NCBI GenBank assembly: GCA_964481775.1
Contig: CAYZUX010000063.1
Span: 1 to 25,523 of the forward strand
DNA length: 25,523 nt
From: OLB16 sp964481775
GTDB lineage: Bacteria; Hinthialibacterota; Hinthialibacteria; OLB16
Reading direction: 5' to 3'
Positions 22,885-25,523 of the stretch are shown here, one piece after another. The position numbers and the translations under genes are program-made. Under the pieces are notes generated by a model, which made no database searches, was not told the origin of the DNA, and saw nothing but the letters and a program-made list of their open reading frames with translations. How positions within the stretch are numbered: the first letter of the stretch is position 1; each line of letters opens with the position of its first letter.

Positions 22885-24507
22885 TTAATACAATGTGGGA
22901 TTCTCTTTCCAATCCTTGTCTTTGTCATAGCCATATTCCTTGACTCTCGGCCGCCGTTCGCGCAACAGGACAGACACAATCCCCAGAAAGTTGCTCGATG
23001 ATTTTTCATTTGTGCCGGTCAGTTGAAGACGGACTGTGTGTTCTCCTGTTTCCGGCCAGAAGTCGAGTAATGGGAATTCCTTCACCTGTGTTTCGGGGCT
23101 ATAGAGATCAAGGGGTTGCCCCACCTTGATTCCATCAATATAAGCCTGATAGATGCCGTAATCATACGAGCAAGTCAGTTGGAGGATCAGACGCCGTGGT
23201 TCGCGTTGAGCTACATGGAAAGGGATCTCATACCAGCCCTCTTCAAAAGAGGATGGCTGGAAAAAGATTTGAGCCCCTCGTGGCCACAGGTCTCCTGTCT
23301 GTATCCCCGCGTTCCCATTTCCATGATATTTTGTGTCCTGGTAAGGGGTGGCTGGCGCGATGATATCCAGGGATGGCAGTGCCCGTTCCCGTGCCGGAGG
23401 AACAAGGGCAAAGCGTTTAACCGGTCCAGTCTGGTACCAGTATGCGACACTGGCGAAATCGTCTTCGCGTTCATTCCAACTGTCGCGGATCCCTTTGGGA
23501 TTCTCATCCACAGGCAGCCAGCCATAGTGTTCGAGTGTGACTCGGATGCTTTTCTGGAACACGATGGGATCCTGGATATGCCACCGGTATGCCCCGGTTC
23601 GTTGACCGAGTGCGCCCCAGTCCTCGGCCCAGGGTGTACCAAAGTAAGGCGTGCTGTTGCGTTGAAGCCCCCAGGCCGCGAGAAAATAATCTTCGGTGCC
23701 GGTGCCCCAGATGGAAGCTTTTTCCTCGTCATTGATATAGATTTTTTCATCTCCCTCCCCGAACCACTCCGGGCTGCGTGAACGGACAAAGAGAGTCGTG
23801 CCCACATAATGTCCCGGTCCATCGGCATCCAGGATCAGATAGTCTTTCCCAGGGATTACTGGAAAAGCCTGGTTGTATTGTGCGCAGAAATAGGGTGTCA
23901 TTGGATCAAGCGGCTTTTGTATCCAGTCAATATTGTAGTAGAGCAGCGCAATATCCTTTTTACTCTGATTGACAATTTCGATCCTCGCCGATTTCCAGAA
24001 GGGCATCCTCCAGAAACAGTTATAGGAATCACCATCATCCACTATGACCGGGAGGCTCTTCACCTCCATGCGCTGCCCGAAGCCACAGGCAAAGAACTCT
24101 CCTACCGGGGCCTCAACAGCGGGATGCTCATGCCCATCCCAGAACATCCGCAGCAGCATTTCCTGGTGGTTGGCGGCTCCATTCTTTGCCCATGGGTGTG
24201 GACCTGGGCCGAGAAAGGTCATCCAGATATGGGTTATTACTCCGGGACCCTCCAGATCGGCCAGGACCTTGGTTTCGCCCGGTTTGACATTCGAATTGTC
24301 CCAGTTGCTGTCGGGATCATAGGAGCCATTCTCAAGACGATGAGAGGAACTGACTCGCATGCTTCGCCCTGGCTGGTAAGTGGCGAGGTCTGCGAGCCCC
24401 TGAGCCAACGCTCCGCTTGAGTAAGAAAAAAAGACTAAAATCAAGAAGATGTCAACCTTGATATGGCGGATCCTGTTTACTGGTATCACCCCGGAAAGAC
24501 ATCTCAT
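22885..24507 (-). CDS. DUF2961 / GH172-family glycoside hydrolase, exported two-domain form
   Basis: A 540-residue GH172 protein with an N-terminal signal peptide (hydrophobic VDIFLILVFFSYSSGALA, cleavage near residue 35). Residues about 40-390 are the DUF2961 domain: SMRVSSSHRLENGSYDPDSN, LADLEGPGVITHIWMT, RMFWDGHEHPAVEAPVGEFF, and the candidate catalytic Glu251 in WFGEGDEK and Glu272 in GTGTEDYF. Their spacing of 21 equals that I recall for the Glu270/Glu291 pair of Bifidobacterium dentium alphaFFase1. Residues about 400-515 form a second beta-rich domain (SFEEGWYEIPFHVA, YQAYIDGIKVG, GEHTVRLQLTG), probably a carbohydrate-binding-like sandwich. GGAGG (24515-24519) is 7 bases before ATG 24507. 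Expected in the periplasm or outside. It is preceded by a same-strand alcohol dehydrogenase gene 69 bases away. Confidence 0.9.
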   Translation of the reverse strand: MRCLSGVIPVNRIRHIKVDIFLILVFFSYSSGALAQGLADLATYQPGRSMRVSSSHRLENGSYDPDSNWDNSNVKPGETKVLADLEGPGVITHIWMTFLGPGPHPWAKNGAANHQEMLLRMFWDGHEHPAVEAPVGEFFACGFGQRMEVKSLPVIVDDGDSYNCFWRMPFWKSARIEIVNQSKKDIALLYYNIDWIQKPLDPMTPYFCAQYNQAFPVIPGKDYLILDADGPGHYVGTTLFVRSRSPEWFGEGDEKIYINDEEKASIWGTGTEDYFLAAWGLQRNSTPYFGTPWAEDWGALGQRTGAYRWHIQDPIVFQKSIRVTLEHYGWLPVDENPKGIRDSWNEREDDFASVAYWYQTGPVKRFALVPPARERALPSLDIIAPATPYQDTKYHGNGNAGIQTGDLWPRGAQIFFQPSSFEEGWYEIPFHVAQREPRRLILQLTCSYDYGIYQAYIDGIKVGQPLDLYSPETQVKEFPLLDFWPETGEHTVRLQLTGTNEKSSSNFLGIVSVLLRERRPRVKEYGYDKDKDWKENPTLY

Positions 24508-24576
24508 GGATGTTCCTCCATGGAAAAGGATTTGACTTGATGAGTATCACACAACAGAACCGGATTCTTTTACAGG

Positions 24577-25523
24577 TTACTGGAAGACACCCTGGTAGAG
24601 TGATTGGTAGTCCTCCACTCCCATAGGATGGGGATTGAAAGTTCCGGTCCACTGTTCGGAAGCCATTTTCGCCAGCAGAGGCAGGTCCCCTTGTGGGATT
24701 CCTGCTTGCGCAAGCCGTACCGGAAGACCAGCAGTTTCAAGGAGACTCTCCAGGTGAGCAGCGAGCTTTTCAGCCGCCTTCTGTGGTGGTTCCCATGGAT
24801 ACCCTAGTCCCAATGCGATTGCCAGAGAGGCGTAGATTCCAGCAGTCGAGGAGTCCGCCAAGTTGTATCGAACGACTGCAGGGAGCATCAATCCCACTGC
24901 CTTCCCATGAACCAGGTCATACCTCGCAGTCAAAGGATTGGCGGCTGCATGAGCTGCTCCCAACATGCTGTTCTCGATAGCGATCCCAGCAAAGGCAGCG
25001 CCCAGCAACATTTCCCCACGTGCTGACTGATCGGTTGGATCGATCAACACTCGCTCAAATGCACAGAGGAGCAGCCTGAAGGCTTCGAAGGAATAGAGAT
25101 CGGAGATGGGATTCCGTTTTGTGGTCACAGCGGTCTCAACCGCATGGGCGATCGCATCAATTCCAGAGCAAAGGGTGACCATGTGAGGCTGAGTCAAGGT
25201 GAGAAGTGGATCGAGTAAAGCGATTCTGGGGGCTGCCTTTGGATCGCCACAGGCCATCTTGCGATGTGTTTCCGGATGGGTGATCAGTGCATAGGATTGA
25301 CACTCGCTTCCTGTTCCAGTGGTGGTGGGGACCGCGATCATTGGCAACATTGGCCGGGTGGCCTTACCGGTCCCCCAGTAGTCCTCCATCCTGCCGCCAT
25401 TGGTGAGGATGAAGTTGCATCCCTTGGCAGTGTCCATGCTGCTGCCGCCGCCGAGTCCCACGATCAAATCAATGGAGGCGTTTCTGGCAACATCGGTACA
25501 GGCCTCGACCTCACGGGTGGTCG
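24577..25523 (-). CDS. Iron-containing alcohol dehydrogenase, 5' end outside the window
   Basis: The C-terminal 315 or so residues of a group III (Fe-containing) NAD(P)-dependent alcohol dehydrogenase. The frame runs off the right edge, so the N-terminal nucleotide-binding part is incomplete and the start is not visible. The dinucleotide motif GLGGGSSMDTAKG is near the break. Metal ligands fit the family: Asp and His in SGIDAIAHAVETAV, and two histidines in MLGAAHAAANPL and DLVHGKAVGLMLP. PTTTGTGSE is also present. The family reduces aldehydes or ketones or oxidises alcohols in the cytoplasm; substrate is not decidable. It is upstream of the exported GH172 gene on the same strand, with 69 bases between, so the two may be co-transcribed. 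Confidence 0.93.
   Translation of the reverse strand, partial: TTREVEACTDVARNASIDLIVGLGGGSSMDTAKGCNFILTNGGRMEDYWGTGKATRPMLPMIAVPTTTGTGSECQSYALITHPETHRKMACGDPKAAPRIALLDPLLTLTQPHMVTLCSGIDAIAHAVETAVTTKRNPISDLYSFEAFRLLLCAFERVLIDPTDQSARGEMLLGAAFAGIAIENSMLGAAHAAANPLTARYDLVHGKAVGLMLPAVVRYNLADSSTAGIYASLAIALGLGYPWEPPQKAAEKLAAHLESLLETAGLPVRLAQAGIPQGDLPLLAKMASEQWTGTFNPHPMGVEDYQSLYQGVFQ

Noticed and set aside
1..25523. CRISPR arrays, tRNA, rRNA, insertion sequences, phage genes or attachment sites
   Set aside because: No regularly spaced repeats, cloverleaf, rRNA-like stretch, transposase or integrase motifs were seen on either strand.

Overview
The window is ordinary-looking chromosomal DNA of moderate GC content from a bacterium. 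It has no phage, insertion sequence, CRISPR array, tRNA or rRNA that I can see. The gene types suggest an uncultured lineage near the Planctomycetes/Verrucomicrobia or the Hydrogenedentota/Sumerlaeota: two DUF2961 (GH172) proteins, a large exported beta-propeller hydrolase-like protein, a PhyH-family dioxygenase, a stand-alone pseudopilin, a DUF362 protein and a B12-type radical SAM protein. This placement is inference from gene repertoire only. Several starts are GTG or TTG with a clear purine-rich Shine-Dalgarno (SD) sequence, so start choices matter.

Positions 144-8308 (+ strand) form a tight run of six genes: a PatA/YugH-like aminotransferase, an exported TPR/peptidase-MA-like protein, ArgJ with a 168-residue N-terminal extension, an ABC ATPase without permease, the rRNA methyltransferase RlmD/TrmA family, and DUF362. 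From the second gene onward they overlap or lie only a few bases apart, so co-transcription and translational coupling are likely. Only the aminotransferase and ArgJ have an obvious metabolic connection (amino-acid and arginine synthesis).

Positions 8317-11755 (- strand) hold the exported beta-propeller protein and an iron-sulfur photolyase. The photolyase is divergent from recO (11885), so two DNA-repair genes share one intergenic region that contains a good promoter for the photolyase. Positions 11885-17199 (+) continue with recO, an amidohydrolase overlapping it, a pseudopilin, pterin-4a-carbinolamine dehydratase, a PhyH dioxygenase and a membrane-anchored SGNH hydrolase. A REP-like palindrome sits before the last gene.

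Positions 17262-18722 (-) encode a B12-binding radical SAM protein, divergent from a cytoplasmic GH172 protein (18841-19914). A small exported protein of unknown function follows, with its own promoter and a leader hairpin, then a terminator and a DUF985 cupin. Positions 21238-25523 (-) hold aroA, a doubtful small secreted ORF, an exported two-domain GH172 protein and the 3' part of an iron-containing alcohol dehydrogenase that runs off the window.

I do not see a clear multi-gene novel system. The items most worth a second look are the ArgJ fusion, the pair of GH172 paralogues (one exported, one cytoplasmic), the structured leader and upstream mini-ORF before the 20125 gene, the small ORF with a strong SD at 22535-22858, and the peptidase-like protein that lacks its HExxH motif.
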